Part shown: positions 27,092 to 35,325 of the stretch, one piece after another | Position numbering within the stretch: the stretch's first letter is position 1 | Layout of the letters: every line of letters begins with the position of its first letter | Assembly: GCA_007129495.1 (NCBI GenBank) | Contig: SKVJ01000039.1 | Location: 1 to 64,000 of the forward strand | DNA: 64,000 nucleotides | Direction of reading: 5' to 3' | DNA from: Dehalococcoidia bacterium | GTDB lineage: Bacteria; Chloroflexota; Dehalococcoidia; GIF9; AB-539-J10 | Program-made: the position numbers and the translations under genes | Notes under the pieces: generated by a model | Database searches by the model: none | What the model was told of the DNA's origin: nothing | The model's input: only the letters and a program-made list of their open reading frames with translations

Positions 27092-28609
27092 GTGAGAATC
27101 GAAGTCTCTGTCGGAGATATCACAACAACGTCGGTCGACGGAATCGTGGTCAGCCTGTGTGAGGACTCTGAGCGCTTTGGCGATTCCAATGCAGCCGTAG
27201 TTGCGGTTGATCGCTTGCTGAATGGCGCCATTAGTGGGATGTTGGATTCAAAGGGTATCAAGGGCAAACCCAATGAAGTCACCGTCCTGCATTCCCTTGG
27301 TCGCCTGTCGGCGAATCTGGTGGCTGTGTGTGGGCTCGGAAGGCAATCCGAGGTCACGCCCGACCGTGTGCGTGATGCGGCTGCTGAAGGCTGTAGGGCC
27401 TTGCGCAAGGTGGGATGTCGGAGCGTCGGAACAACACTTCTGGGAGCGGGGACTGTTGGCCTGAATGCGGAGGATTGCGCTCAGGCCATAGCTGAAGGTG
27501 CGGTCATGGGCCTTTATACTTTTCTCAAGTACAAAGCACCCGAGGGGCCTGACGTCGAGCGCGTGAGCATCGTAGTTACTAACCCGGCTGAAGTTGGCGC
27601 TTTGAGCAAAGCTGTCAATACGGGTGTAGTACTCGCGGAGTCAACCAATCTTTCGCGGGACATGGTGAATGAGCCAGCCAACTATATGACCCCGTCACGC
27701 ATGGGTCAGATAGCACAGGATCTGGCAGGCACCTATGGGCTCAGTGCGACGGTTTGGGATAAGGACGACATGGTTTCTATGGGAATGGGCGCGTTGCTTG
27801 CCGTTGCCCAGGGAAGCGCCGAGCCTCCTCGATTCATACGCATGGACTATGCTGGCGACGGTACCGGCTCGTCTCGAATTGCGCTTATCGGCAAAGCAAT
27901 TACCTTCGACTCAGGAGGCATTTCCATCAAGCCGTCTGACAGCCTGGCCGAGATGAAGGACGACATGGCTGGTGGTGCGGCCGTCATGGCCTCGATGTGC
28001 GCAATTGCGCGCCTGCAGTTGGGGGCATCCGTGACTGCCCTTATTCCGGCGACTGAGAATCTGCCTGGAGGTCGCGCATTCCGACCCGGCGATGTACTGA
28101 AGTCCATGAGCGGTAAGACTATTGAGATCATGAGCACCGATGCCGAGGGCAGGCTTCTTCTGGCCGATGCCATCACCTACGCTATCAGCGAGGGAATGTC
28201 TCCGTTGATTGATGTGGCAACGCTGACGGGTGCCTGCCGCGTTGCTCTTGGAACGATCTACAGTGGAGTATTCAGCAACAACGAGGACGTGGCGGACCGT
28301 TTTATGGAGGCAGCGGTTCGCGCAGGAGAGCGGATGTGGCGAATGCCTCTTGCCGATGAGTATCGGGAATTAAATATGAGTCACTTTGCCGACATCAAGA
28401 ATACGGGCAATCGCTACGGGGGAGCAATTACAGCTGCACTCTTTGTTTCCGAATTTGCCGGGGATACACCATGGGTGCATGTCGACATTGCTGGAACATC
28501 CAACAGCACGAAGGACAGCGGCGTAACGGTTAAAGGGGCGACCGGTGTGCCTGTGAAGACGCTGTGCGAGTTCGCACGACAAGGAATTGCCACTTCGCGT
28601 GCCGAATGA
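27092..28609 (+). CDS. pepA: Leucyl aminopeptidase (M17 family)
   Basis: This metallopeptidase releases N-terminal residues from peptides in the cytoplasm. The 505-residue protein shows the M17 metal-binding region KAITFDSGGISIKPSD, DDMAGGAAVMASM, and the signature MSTDAEGRLLLADAITYA, then DVATLTGAC and HVDIAGTSN near the end. It begins with GTG, 8 bases after a clear GGAG. The N-terminal macro-like domain (about 1-170) is present. Some PepA homologues also bind DNA at carAB or resolve plasmid dimers; nothing here shows that role, although carA is in the same window. Confidence 0.94.
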   Translation: MRIEVSVGDITTTSVDGIVVSLCEDSERFGDSNAAVVAVDRLLNGAISGMLDSKGIKGKPNEVTVLHSLGRLSANLVAVCGLGRQSEVTPDRVRDAAAEGCRALRKVGCRSVGTTLLGAGTVGLNAEDCAQAIAEGAVMGLYTFLKYKAPEGPDVERVSIVVTNPAEVGALSKAVNTGVVLAESTNLSRDMVNEPANYMTPSRMGQIAQDLAGTYGLSATVWDKDDMVSMGMGALLAVAQGSAEPPRFIRMDYAGDGTGSSRIALIGKAITFDSGGISIKPSDSLAEMKDDMAGGAAVMASMCAIARLQLGASVTALIPATENLPGGRAFRPGDVLKSMSGKTIEIMSTDAEGRLLLADAITYAISEGMSPLIDVATLTGACRVALGTIYSGVFSNNEDVADRFMEAAVRAGERMWRMPLADEYRELNMSHFADIKNTGNRYGGAITAALFVSEFAGDTPWVHVDIAGTSNSTKDSGVTVKGATGVPVKTLCEFARQGIATSRAE

Positions 28610-28643
28610 ATGAAAGATCGGCTCACTGAGCCAGTTGAGTCCT

Positions 28644-29396
28644 ATGGCGAGTGTATTTGAAGCTAGAAGCTTTCGGTTCAATCCGCCACCCCAGCTTGCA
28701 TGGGCACGCAGGGTACTGATTAAGCCGTACGCCTCTATCGCAGCGCCTTACCCCGTTACCAATAGCCGGGATCTGATTGAGAACATAGTGTTGGGTATCA
28801 GGCGTGTCACCGACGCCGAGATTTTGATCGCGGATGGCACGCGAGACGGAAGTCCTATATACCCGGTATACGAGGCGCTGAAGTACACGTTCAATCGAGT
28901 ATTACTTCTTGACGTCAAGGACTCGATATTTCTCGAACTAGAGAACCCGTTGCAGGAGTTTAACGCAACACCAACCTTCTGGGTGCCGAACCTCGTGCTG
29001 CGAAGCGACTTCCTGATCAGCGTCGCCCCTTTCCACGTAGTTGGCGGAAAAGGAAGGTTTACGATTGCCAACTTGCTGGGATTGTTACCATTGAGCCCCC
29101 GGAAAGGTCAAGACTTGCCAGAATATCAGGGATTGAAGGGCCTGGATGTCGAGAAGGCGCTCGCCGATCTATACTTCACTCTCCCTTTCGATATGGCTGT
29201 GCTTGAGGCTGAACAGCGACTAGACTATGATGACGATCCGCTTTCCGGTGCTGCGACTCACTATGGCAAGATCGTTGTGGGAGAGCCTTATGCGGTGGAT
29301 GTGATAGCAGCCCGCCTCATCGGTCAGCAGCCGGAGCACCTGGCGCTGATTGAACAGGGGCGGCAGGCCATGACTGACACTGGCCCCGCTCAATAG
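28644..29396 (+). CDS. DUF362-like protein
   Basis: The 250-residue protein has the pattern ARRVLIKPYASIAAPYPVT near residue 20, followed by ILIADGTRDGSPIYPVYEAL. These resemble the VLIKPN and later segments of DUF362 proteins; no ferredoxin motif or Cys cluster is present. The biochemical role is unknown. Start ATG 28644 is chosen over the TTG 9 bases earlier. It lies 34 bases after pepA and its end overlaps the convergent acylphosphatase gene by 7 bases. Confidence 0.65.
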   Translation: MASVFEARSFRFNPPPQLAWARRVLIKPYASIAAPYPVTNSRDLIENIVLGIRRVTDAEILIADGTRDGSPIYPVYEALKYTFNRVLLLDVKDSIFLELENPLQEFNATPTFWVPNLVLRSDFLISVAPFHVVGGKGRFTIANLLGLLPLSPRKGQDLPEYQGLKGLDVEKALADLYFTLPFDMAVLEAEQRLDYDDDPLSGAATHYGKIVVGEPYAVDVIAARLIGQQPEHLALIEQGRQAMTDTGPAQ

Positions 29397-29671
29397 CGAA
29401 TGCTGAAGCCTTGATAGGTGGTGTCGGGTTCTACAGGCTGTATCGAAACATCGGTTACCTCAGCACCTGCTGGTCCCAGTCGCAATCGGTCGATGAATCG
29501 ACTCACCTCGGCTTCGCGGCCGGAAGCATGCACTTCCACCTCGTCTGCCCGTTCCAAATTGCGCACGAAGCCTGTGATGCCCAGTTTTCTTGCTTCACTT
29601 ACCGCAAAGAAGCGATAACCCACACCCTGAACACGACCTCGAATGCGTAGTCTGAGTGTATTCAACGACAA
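29390..29671 (-). CDS. acyP: Acylphosphatase
   Basis: The 93-residue protein matches acylphosphatase end to end: RIRGRVQGVGYRFFAVSEA supplies the phosphate-binding loop and catalytic Arg, GFVRNLERADEVEVHASG supplies the Asn, and the end is YQGFSIRY. It hydrolyses carboxyl phosphates. It is the last gene of a minus-strand group with rnc and a 48-residue protein. Confidence 0.94.
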   Translation of the reverse strand: MSLNTLRLRIRGRVQGVGYRFFAVSEARKLGITGFVRNLERADEVEVHASGREAEVSRFIDRLRLGPAGAEVTDVSIQPVEPDTTYQGFSIRY

Positions 29672-29737
29672 AGCCGCCCCAAAGGAATAGTGTCGACGCG
29701 CACTCTGTTGCTGTCACCCACGGCCGGAATGCAGTAG

Positions 29738-29884
29738 CTAATCTTCATCCTCTTCCTCTTCTTTGCGCTTCTTGCGTACTACCTCAACTGGAGGAGGCGG
29801 GGCGAATTCCGAGATTGGTGGTGGCTTCTTCGACCCCTTTTTAGGCTTCTTGGCCTCTCTTCGCTCGAAATCTCGTTTGCCCAT
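29738..29884 (-). CDS. 48-residue charged, proline-rich protein downstream of rnc
   Basis: This gene is too short for the ORF track. On the minus strand an ATG at 29884 lies 7 bases after AAGGAGGAG, one of the best ribosome binding sites in the window, which sits within the last codons and stop of rnc. The translation begins MGKRDFERREAKKPKKGSKK, has a PPPISEFAPPPP centre and ends in a KKRKEEEEDED tail. It has no fold I recognise and should be disordered, with a basic head and an acidic end. The spacing shows it is translated in the same message as rnc and acyP. The function is unknown; an RNA- or ribosome-associated role is only a guess from its charge. Confidence 0.7.
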   Translation of the reverse strand: MGKRDFERREAKKPKKGSKKPPPISEFAPPPPVEVVRKKRKEEEEDED

Positions 29885-29887
29885 TGT

Positions 29888-30577
29888 CTACTCCTCCTTC
29901 TGGTGCAATAGTGCAAGCGCATGGCGAGCGGCAGCCATTTCCGCTGCTTTTCGGCTGCCGCCCGTACCCTGGGCAAGCGCTGTGTCGTGTAGCAGCACTT
30001 GGACCGTGAAGCGTTTGGCGTGATCCGGCCCAGTAGCGCTGATAATCCGGTAGTGTGGCAGAGGGCGGTCGGTTGCCTGGAGGTATTCCTGCAGGAGTGC
30101 CTTGTGGTTGGGGGCTACTCCATCGGCCTCGGCTGTCTGGATGTGGGGATGTAGATAGCGAAGTAGAACCTCGCGCGTCGTGTTGTATCCTTGATCGAGA
30201 TAGATAGCACCGATCATCGCCTCCAGGGCATCGGCCAGATTCCGGTCCTTGTTCCGGCCCCCGCTTGCTGCTTCACCCCTGCCAAGTCGCAGGTATGACC
30301 CCAAACGTAGTCGGCGAGCCACCGATGCGAGTGTCTCTCGGCGGACCAATGTCGAGCGTAACGCCGTAAGTGTTCCCTCTCCCGCTTCAGGGAGGTGAAG
30401 GTATAACGCCTCTGTGACTACCATGCCAAGTACGGCATCGCCGAGAAACTCCAGTCGCTCGTTGCTGGCGGTCTGCACGTCCTGTGATTCATTGACGTGA
30501 CTCCCGTGTACCAGCGCATGTTCGAGAAGTGCCGGATTGCGAAACTCTATGCCAAGACTTGCCTCGATGTCCGTCAT
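29888..30577 (-). CDS. rnc: Ribonuclease III
   Basis: RNase III cuts double-stranded RNA, including rRNA precursors. The 229-residue protein has the signature NERLEFLGDAVLGMVV, the second acidic site DALEAMIGAIYLDQG, and a C-terminal dsRNA-binding domain (HKALLQEYLQ to GGSRKAAEMAAARHAL). The ORF extends upstream without homology, so the start is placed at ATG 30577; TTG 30589, which follows GGGGAG, is also possible. It follows the J-domain gene by 46 bases. Confidence 0.94.
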   Translation of the reverse strand: MTDIEASLGIEFRNPALLEHALVHGSHVNESQDVQTASNERLEFLGDAVLGMVVTEALYLHLPEAGEGTLTALRSTLVRRETLASVARRLRLGSYLRLGRGEAASGGRNKDRNLADALEAMIGAIYLDQGYNTTREVLLRYLHPHIQTAEADGVAPNHKALLQEYLQATDRPLPHYRIISATGPDHAKRFTVQVLLHDTALAQGTGGSRKAAEMAAARHALALLHQKEE

Positions 30578-30623
30578 GTGCTCACTCAATTCGTCTCCCC
30601 ATAGCCTGTTCCTATCGGCACAA

Positions 30624-31466
30624 TCAGCGTCGCTGCCCTGGCATGATACTTCTGGTGGCCGTGTCGAGGAGTTGCTCCGCTGTTCGTAGAGGAACTCCAT
30701 CGCGTGTCAACTCGTCCAGCACCAGTTGTCTGGCGGTCCTGAGCTTATTTGCCACCACCCGAACCCCACTGTCAAGCGACGCATTAAGATCAACATGTTC
30801 CTGTGTGAGTCGCAGATCTGTTCTAGCCGAGTTGCCTGTCTTCTGGCGTATGCGCTCGAAGGCCTGATCCGACAGCTCGACTGCCGCGTTGCGGTTGAGT
30901 CCATCTTTGACCAGCTCGTCTGCAAGTCGATTTCTGGCGGCCTTAGCCTTCTCTGTCACCAATGCCAGAGCGTCATCGTACGACGAATCAGGACTTAGAT
31001 GCACATCGCGTGTCCTGCTTTGCCCGTTAGCGGAAGTCTTGGCGCCGGCCAACTCAGTCCTGAGCGCAGAATTGACGAGGTTGACGGCGAGGTCACGCTC
31101 CAAACCATCACGGGTGATCTCGTCAATTACGTGCTGTCGTGCAGCAGCTATCTTGCCGCTGATAGCCGCAAGTATATCTTCCAGCGATGCGTTAGGATCG
31201 ATCTGCGTGGGCGTAAGGGGAGTAGTCGATCTGCTGGGTGAGTCCTGGGCTGAGAAGCCGCCGCCCGATGGTCGCCCTATTCGTGCGTGTAATGCCTGGA
31301 AGGCGACATTGATCTGCGCCATACGGACCATAGCATCCGGCGCCTCGGAGCGGTCCGGGTGATACTTCCTGGCAAGTGCACGATATGCTGCGGCGATCAC
31401 CTCTGGCTCGGCCGCCGGGCTTATCTGCAACGTTTCGAAGTGATTCTTGTTATTGGTTTCACTCAA
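30624..31466 (-). CDS. J-domain protein with three C-terminal repeats
   Basis: The 280-residue protein opens with a J domain (HFETLQISPAAEPEVIAAAYRALARKYHPDRS) including the HPD triad at about 36-38, which should stimulate an Hsp70 ATPase. After a Ser/Thr/Pro linker there are three copies of a helical unit of about 52 residues (roughly 89-140, 158-209, 225-276) with the pattern NASLxD, AARxxxxDELxxDG, then AxxLxxxA. There is no zinc-finger or DnaJ C-terminal domain, so it is not DnaJ itself. The repeats resemble no domain I can name. A TTG at 31466 with AGAGGA before it is preferred to the GTG at 31496, which has no ribosome binding site. It precedes rnc, 46 bases upstream. Confidence 0.75.
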   Translation of the reverse strand: MSETNNKNHFETLQISPAAEPEVIAAAYRALARKYHPDRSEAPDAMVRMAQINVAFQALHARIGRPSGGGFSAQDSPSRSTTPLTPTQIDPNASLEDILAAISGKIAAARQHVIDEITRDGLERDLAVNLVNSALRTELAGAKTSANGQSRTRDVHLSPDSSYDDALALVTEKAKAARNRLADELVKDGLNRNAAVELSDQAFERIRQKTGNSARTDLRLTQEHVDLNASLDSGVRVVANKLRTARQLVLDELTRDGVPLRTAEQLLDTATRSIMPGQRR

Positions 31467-31597
31467 TGTACTGGTCCTCTCGGTTCCGGAGGTCACGGTA
31501 TTTCCGCAGATTGCTTATGATACCTGCACCATCGTCATGTGGCCAACCATCGGGAATGCACGGAGATGATTGAGCGCTGCGAAAGCGCCGAGACACT

Positions 31598-31627
31598 TTG
31601 TTCGCTCGCGTGAGTGTATGGTATGCT
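31598..31627 (+). promoter_or_regulatory. Candidate promoter of tRNA-Gln
   Basis: TTGTTC and TATGCT are separated by 18 bases and end 27 bases before the tRNA 5' end. Confidence 0.35.
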
Positions 31628-31654
31628 ATTTCACGATTCAAGGTGGATTAGCTC

Positions 31655-31728
31655 TGGGGATTAGTCTAGCGGTAGGACGACTGACTCTGGATCAGTTAGG
31701 CCAGGTTCGAATCCTGGATCCCCAGCCA
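31655..31728 (+). tRNA. tRNA-Gln (anticodon CTG)
   Basis: The 74 bases fold into a full cloverleaf: acceptor stem TGGGGAT/ATCCCCA, a 4-bp D stem, anticodon stem ACTGA/TCAGT around the loop CTCTGGA, and T stem CCAGG/CCTGG with the loop TTCGAAT. The anticodon CTG reads CAG (glutamine). The CCA end is encoded. gatB of the Glu-tRNA(Gln)/Asp-tRNA(Asn) amidotransferase is in the same window, so this tRNA may be charged by the indirect route. Confidence 0.96.
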
Positions 31729-31850
31729 TCTGCCGACAGCTTTTCTGTTGTGACCGTAGCACTTCTCGTCTGCCGGTGCGTTTTCTTGTATGTAAGCATT
31801 TTGGCCGCATTTCCTTTCGCACGTATAATCGCTTGACACGCGAGAAGTAA

Positions 31851-32294
31851 ATGGATCTTTCGTCAATTCTGTACCGAGTCTGGACCGCGTATTCCACCGG
31901 ATGGGGATTGTGGGTCTCCTTCGGTATGTACTTCTGGCTATCCATCTGCCTGATGGTAATCGCTCGAAAAGTGCATGTCGCTGGTTGGTGGGCTGGTTGG
32001 ATTCCCATTGTGAACTTCAAGGTGATGTGCGGAGCAGGGAAATCGTCCGGTGCGTGTTTCTGGCGACTATTTATCGTATTGTTGGCGCTGGTAGCAGGCA
32101 TCGCACTGTGGATTCCAATATGGATAGTAGTCTGGCTCGTTCTTGGGGCGATTGTATGGGTTGTTACATGGAGTCGTATCTGTCGTGAACGTCACTATCC
32201 CGCTGCTCTCGGGTTGCTGTCTCTTGTTCCTGTGCTCAACCTTGTGCTGTTTGGGATACTGGCATTCGGAGATCAACCATACATGCTGGGCTAA
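31851..32294 (+). CDS. Small multi-pass membrane protein, DUF5684-like
   Basis: The 147-residue protein has four likely membrane segments. The motif GWWAGWIPIVNFKVMCGAGK followed by long hydrophobic stretches and ending SLVPVLNLVLFGILAFGD resembles DUF5684 proteins, which have no settled function. ATG 31851 follows GAGAAG. It lies alone between the tRNA and a strong hairpin. Confidence 0.7.
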   Translation: MDLSSILYRVWTAYSTGWGLWVSFGMYFWLSICLMVIARKVHVAGWWAGWIPIVNFKVMCGAGKSSGACFWRLFIVLLALVAGIALWIPIWIVVWLVLGAIVWVVTWSRICRERHYPAALGLLSLVPVLNLVLFGILAFGDQPYMLG

Positions 32295-32309
32295 TGCCCG
32301 TCGACACTA

Positions 32310-32338
32310 CCCAGGAACCTCCGCATCCGGTTCCTGGG
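32310..32338 (+). terminator. Strong hairpin after the membrane-protein gene
   Basis: A perfect 10-bp inverted repeat (CCCAGGAACC / GGTTCCTGGG) with a 9-base loop starts 16 bases after the stop codon. It lacks a T-run, but its position and stability make it the likely transcript end. Confidence 0.55.
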
Positions 32339-32742
32339 CGAGTTTCCAGGTCAGCCAGCCAGATCTTTTTGGATGAATGATGTCTTCATTTGAGGCTCAC
32401 ACGGTGGACCTGCGGTCAGAACTGAGTACCGGTTTCGCCCTGTGCTTTGATCGTCATTGAGCACATCGAGGAAAATCTGCCGGACCGGTGTGGCTTTGTT
32501 CGCGGTACAGGCTCGAAACAGATTCCGAATAGCGTGAGTCTGTGTCCATCGACACCGCATTCCTTTCCATCTGAGACCCCGACTTAGGATAAGGTTCTCG
32601 CCGCCATAGCCAATCACTCGCTAATGTAATGCGTGCTCTGTTATATCGACGTATTTCCTGGCGATATGAGACCTTCCGTCGGCGACAAGAAACCCTGCAC
32701 CGGATGGCGAAGAGCGCACCAATTGGGGCTTAAGGACGGATT
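32339..32742. other. Non-coding stretch before the unknown minus-strand gene
   Basis: About 400 bases hold no gene I can support. The 88-residue minus-strand ORF at 32351-32617 shows no family pattern and no ribosome binding site. I looked for transposase motifs and inverted-repeat ends and found none that convince. Confidence 0.45.
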
Positions 32743-33579
32743 TCACCTGGCAGCACGCATGGCGCGCGCGGCACCGAAACCCAAGAAGGAGTAGACCCCT
32801 GGAGAGACGCGCTGAAGACAGGCAAACGGCCTCATCTGGTCACCGGGACGACCGAGTTCAGCGTCCCTCATCACCAGATCGCTATCGAGAGCTCCCGGGG
32901 TGTCATATACAGTTGGCATCAGTTCTTCCCGCAGTGTGACTCTCATATCGTCAAGAGTGAATACACGCCGTCCCTTGGTAGTAAGAGCGAGGGCCGCAAT
33001 GTAGGGACCCCACTGGCGAAACGAGTACGTCTCGTTGAAAGTTGCGCGTTCGTCCGGATCATGAATGAACAGATCCGCCAATTGGTTCTTCACATCTGCA
33101 GCGCTTGGAGCAGGTTGTGCTTGTGTTGCAGATGGAAGGACAGGAGGCATTATTGGCGACGAATCTACATGTTGGGAATTGCCGTTGGACTTGTTGTCCT
33201 GAGAACGAGAACTGCCTAGCTCCCGCAAGCGCTCCATGATCCAGAGACGTGCGAGTGTTTGAGGGGACTCATCAAGGTCGCGGGCAAGCGCCCTGAGTTG
33301 CTCCGCTCGAGAAATGGGCAGTTCGATGCGGAGCATAATGGAATCGGGTCCAGCGTTCTCGAGACCCGCCTCCTCGCTTCTGGCAAATCCTCTTACACCG
33401 CTCGGCATCCCCATGATGCTCCGCATCATATACTCGTCAACGTCTGCTGCATTGGAGCCGGAACGAGGTGACTGTCCGGCATTACCTGGCTGGCCGGACG
33501 ACAGTCCATCATTCAAGTCAGGCATGTCGCCGTACGGCGACTGGCGTGGTGACCGCCGTTTCTTTCCTTTATCGAACAT
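32743..33579 (-). CDS. Unknown protein with a possible ribbon-helix-helix-like segment
   Basis: I do not recognise this 278-residue protein. The first 80 residues are polar and probably disordered (Gly, Ser, Pro, Gln-rich). Residues of about 80-117 (MLRIELPISRAEQLRALARD then SPQTLARLWIMERLRE) have the strand-helix-helix pattern of Arc/CopG-type DNA-binding proteins. A second disordered linker leads to a folded C-terminal part of about 110 residues, with TTKGRRVFTLDDMRVTLREE suggesting a winged-helix-like element. GAGGG precedes the ATG. A DNA-binding or nucleoid role is only an inference. It is followed by non-coding DNA and preceded by the MFS gene on the same strand. Confidence 0.6.
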   Translation of the reverse strand: MFDKGKKRRSPRQSPYGDMPDLNDGLSSGQPGNAGQSPRSGSNAADVDEYMMRSIMGMPSGVRGFARSEEAGLENAGPDSIMLRIELPISRAEQLRALARDLDESPQTLARLWIMERLRELGSSRSQDNKSNGNSQHVDSSPIMPPVLPSATQAQPAPSAADVKNQLADLFIHDPDERATFNETYSFRQWGPYIAALALTTKGRRVFTLDDMRVTLREELMPTVYDTPGALDSDLVMRDAELGRPGDQMRPFACLQRVSPGVYSFLGFGAARAMRAAR

Positions 33580-33683
33580 CGGGACCCTCAGTGTGAATAA
33601 TCAACTCTCTGAAGAAATATAGCAGACCCGACCGTACCAGCGCATCTGGCAATCGGCGATTTCGTCTTCTGACAGATGACTTT

Positions 33684-35117
33684 TCAGCCCTCTTCCGATT
33701 CTGATCCTGATACCTTGTAGACGCGGCCGCGCGCTAGTGATGCGGCGATGCCCGCAAGACACGCCACAGTGCACAGCGCGAAGGTGGCCTGCATGGCATC
33801 TATGAAGAGGTGCATGGGCATTGAGTGCACATCGGCAGCCCCAACTCGCGCCGCTATGAAGAGTGTGGCTATACCCATACTGAGCACCATTCCAACCTGG
33901 CGCGTCGTGGACAGAGTGGCAGATGCAATACCGTAGCGAGTCCCACTAACAGAGGTCATCACGGCATTGGTGTTTGGTGTGGCAAACAGACCTACGCCGA
34001 GCCCGAGCAGAGCAAGGGCTGATATCACGTACCATAGCGGAGACACAACGTCGAGCCGAGACATCAGGAACAGTGCACAGGCTGTGAGCGCCATACCGCT
34101 TGACGCGAGTAGACGAGGCTCGTGGCGATCGGAGAATCGTCCGGCAATCGGAGATACGAAAGCCTGGATGATTGGCATCGAAACGAGTATGAGTCCGGTG
34201 GATCGAGGTGTGAAGCCTGAGACCACCTGCAGGTAGAGACTTAAGAGAAATGTAGCAGCGAAGAACGCGCTGTAGTTCAGAAACGCTGCAAGGTTTGACA
34301 TGGCAAATGAGGTATTGGAATGAAACAGGGAGAGATCGATAAGCGGGTGATCGACTGCACGTTCGATGCGTACCAGTGCGACGAAGCCCACGAGTCCGAT
34401 TGCAAGACTTGCGAAACCATGCACAGAAGGCAATTGCGTCAGGCCATAGATGCCCCCGATGAGAAACACCGCGTATGCAGCAAAACCGGGCCAGTCGAAT
34501 GGGCGTGCCTGCGAAGCCGGAATCTGTGCGGGCAGCTTGTAATGAGCTGCCAGGAGGAGAAGCAGTCCCAAGGGGATGTTCACGAAGAAGACTGCCCTCC
34601 AGCCGAAGGTTTGTGTCAGGAAACCACCGACAGCGGGTCCGATCGACAGGCCAGCGTACAAGGCTGCTGCATTTATGCCGAGAGCTTTGCCTCGCTCTCC
34701 AGGACCAAATGCTGCCGCCAGTATTGCGACAGCGGTACTGGCCAGCATGGCGCCACCGCTTCCTTGAATCGCTCTGGCAATTATGAGCGTCGTTCCATGC
34801 CATGAAAGGCTGGCCAGGATCGAGCCGATAGTGTATACAGCAACGCCTGTCGTGAGGACACGTTTCCTGCCTCGTGAGTCGGCGATTCTACCGAACGGGA
34901 TCAGGAGGAGCGAACTTGTCAGCAGGAACGATGTGGCTACCCATGCGAGTTCGACAGCGGTCATCTGCAGGCCGACCCCTATCGTCGGTAACGCGACATT
35001 CACGGACGACCCCATGAACGGGAAGATGAAGGCGGCTGCACAGGTGACAAGGAGCACAGCACGCTTATCTGTGACGGGCACAACGGGTTGAGTCACTGGT
35101 GCGGAATTATAGCCCAC
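33684..35117 (-). CDS. MFS drug exporter, DHA2 (14-segment) family
   Basis: The protein of up to 477 residues has about 14 hydrophobic segments and the family motifs LPTIGVGLQMTAVELAWV (TM1-TM2), GRIADSRGRKRVLTTGV (motif A), and GGAMLASTAVAILAAAF (motif C). It resembles EmrB/QacA-type proton-coupled exporters, with unknown substrate. The first codon at 35117 is GTG, but a TATAAT sits at 35111-35106 within the first few codons; if that is a promoter, translation would start at the downstream GTG 35096. It diverges from the YyaL-type gene. Confidence 0.88.
   Translation of the reverse strand: MGYNSAPVTQPVVPVTDKRAVLLVTCAAAFIFPFMGSSVNVALPTIGVGLQMTAVELAWVATSFLLTSSLLLIPFGRIADSRGRKRVLTTGVAVYTIGSILASLSWHGTTLIIARAIQGSGGAMLASTAVAILAAAFGPGERGKALGINAAALYAGLSIGPAVGGFLTQTFGWRAVFFVNIPLGLLLLLAAHYKLPAQIPASQARPFDWPGFAAYAVFLIGGIYGLTQLPSVHGFASLAIGLVGFVALVRIERAVDHPLIDLSLFHSNTSFAMSNLAAFLNYSAFFAATFLLSLYLQVVSGFTPRSTGLILVSMPIIQAFVSPIAGRFSDRHEPRLLASSGMALTACALFLMSRLDVVSPLWYVISALALLGLGVGLFATPNTNAVMTSVSGTRYGIASATLSTTRQVGMVLSMGIATLFIAARVGAADVHSMPMHLFIDAMQATFALCTVACLAGIAASLARGRVYKVSGSESEEG
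35106..35111 (-). promoter_or_regulatory. Possible -10 element inside the start of the MFS ORF
   Basis: The minus strand reads TATAAT ten bases before an in-frame GTG at 35096. No good -35 element is seen 17 bases upstream. If real, it would give a nearly leaderless message and move the start of the exporter downstream. Confidence 0.3.
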
Positions 35118-35325
35118 TCTGAAGTTCAGGCCATTGTCCGATTACCACCTTGTGGAGCAAAGTCTGATTACCCTCTTCTTCCGGCAGCGCAACCTGCTCG
35201 CCATTTAGTTTTGCGGCGGTCCATCGCTACAATGGGAACGTGGTCACTGCGGCACAGTTCTTAGCTTCCGGCAATAGAAGTGTGTCGGCGGCGGCAGTCG
35301 CTGCGTGAAGGATGTAGGAGGTGAA

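Noticed and set aside
32351-32617. Possible transposase fragment on the minus strand
   Set aside because: No DDE or HUH motif, no inverted-repeat ends and no target duplication seen.
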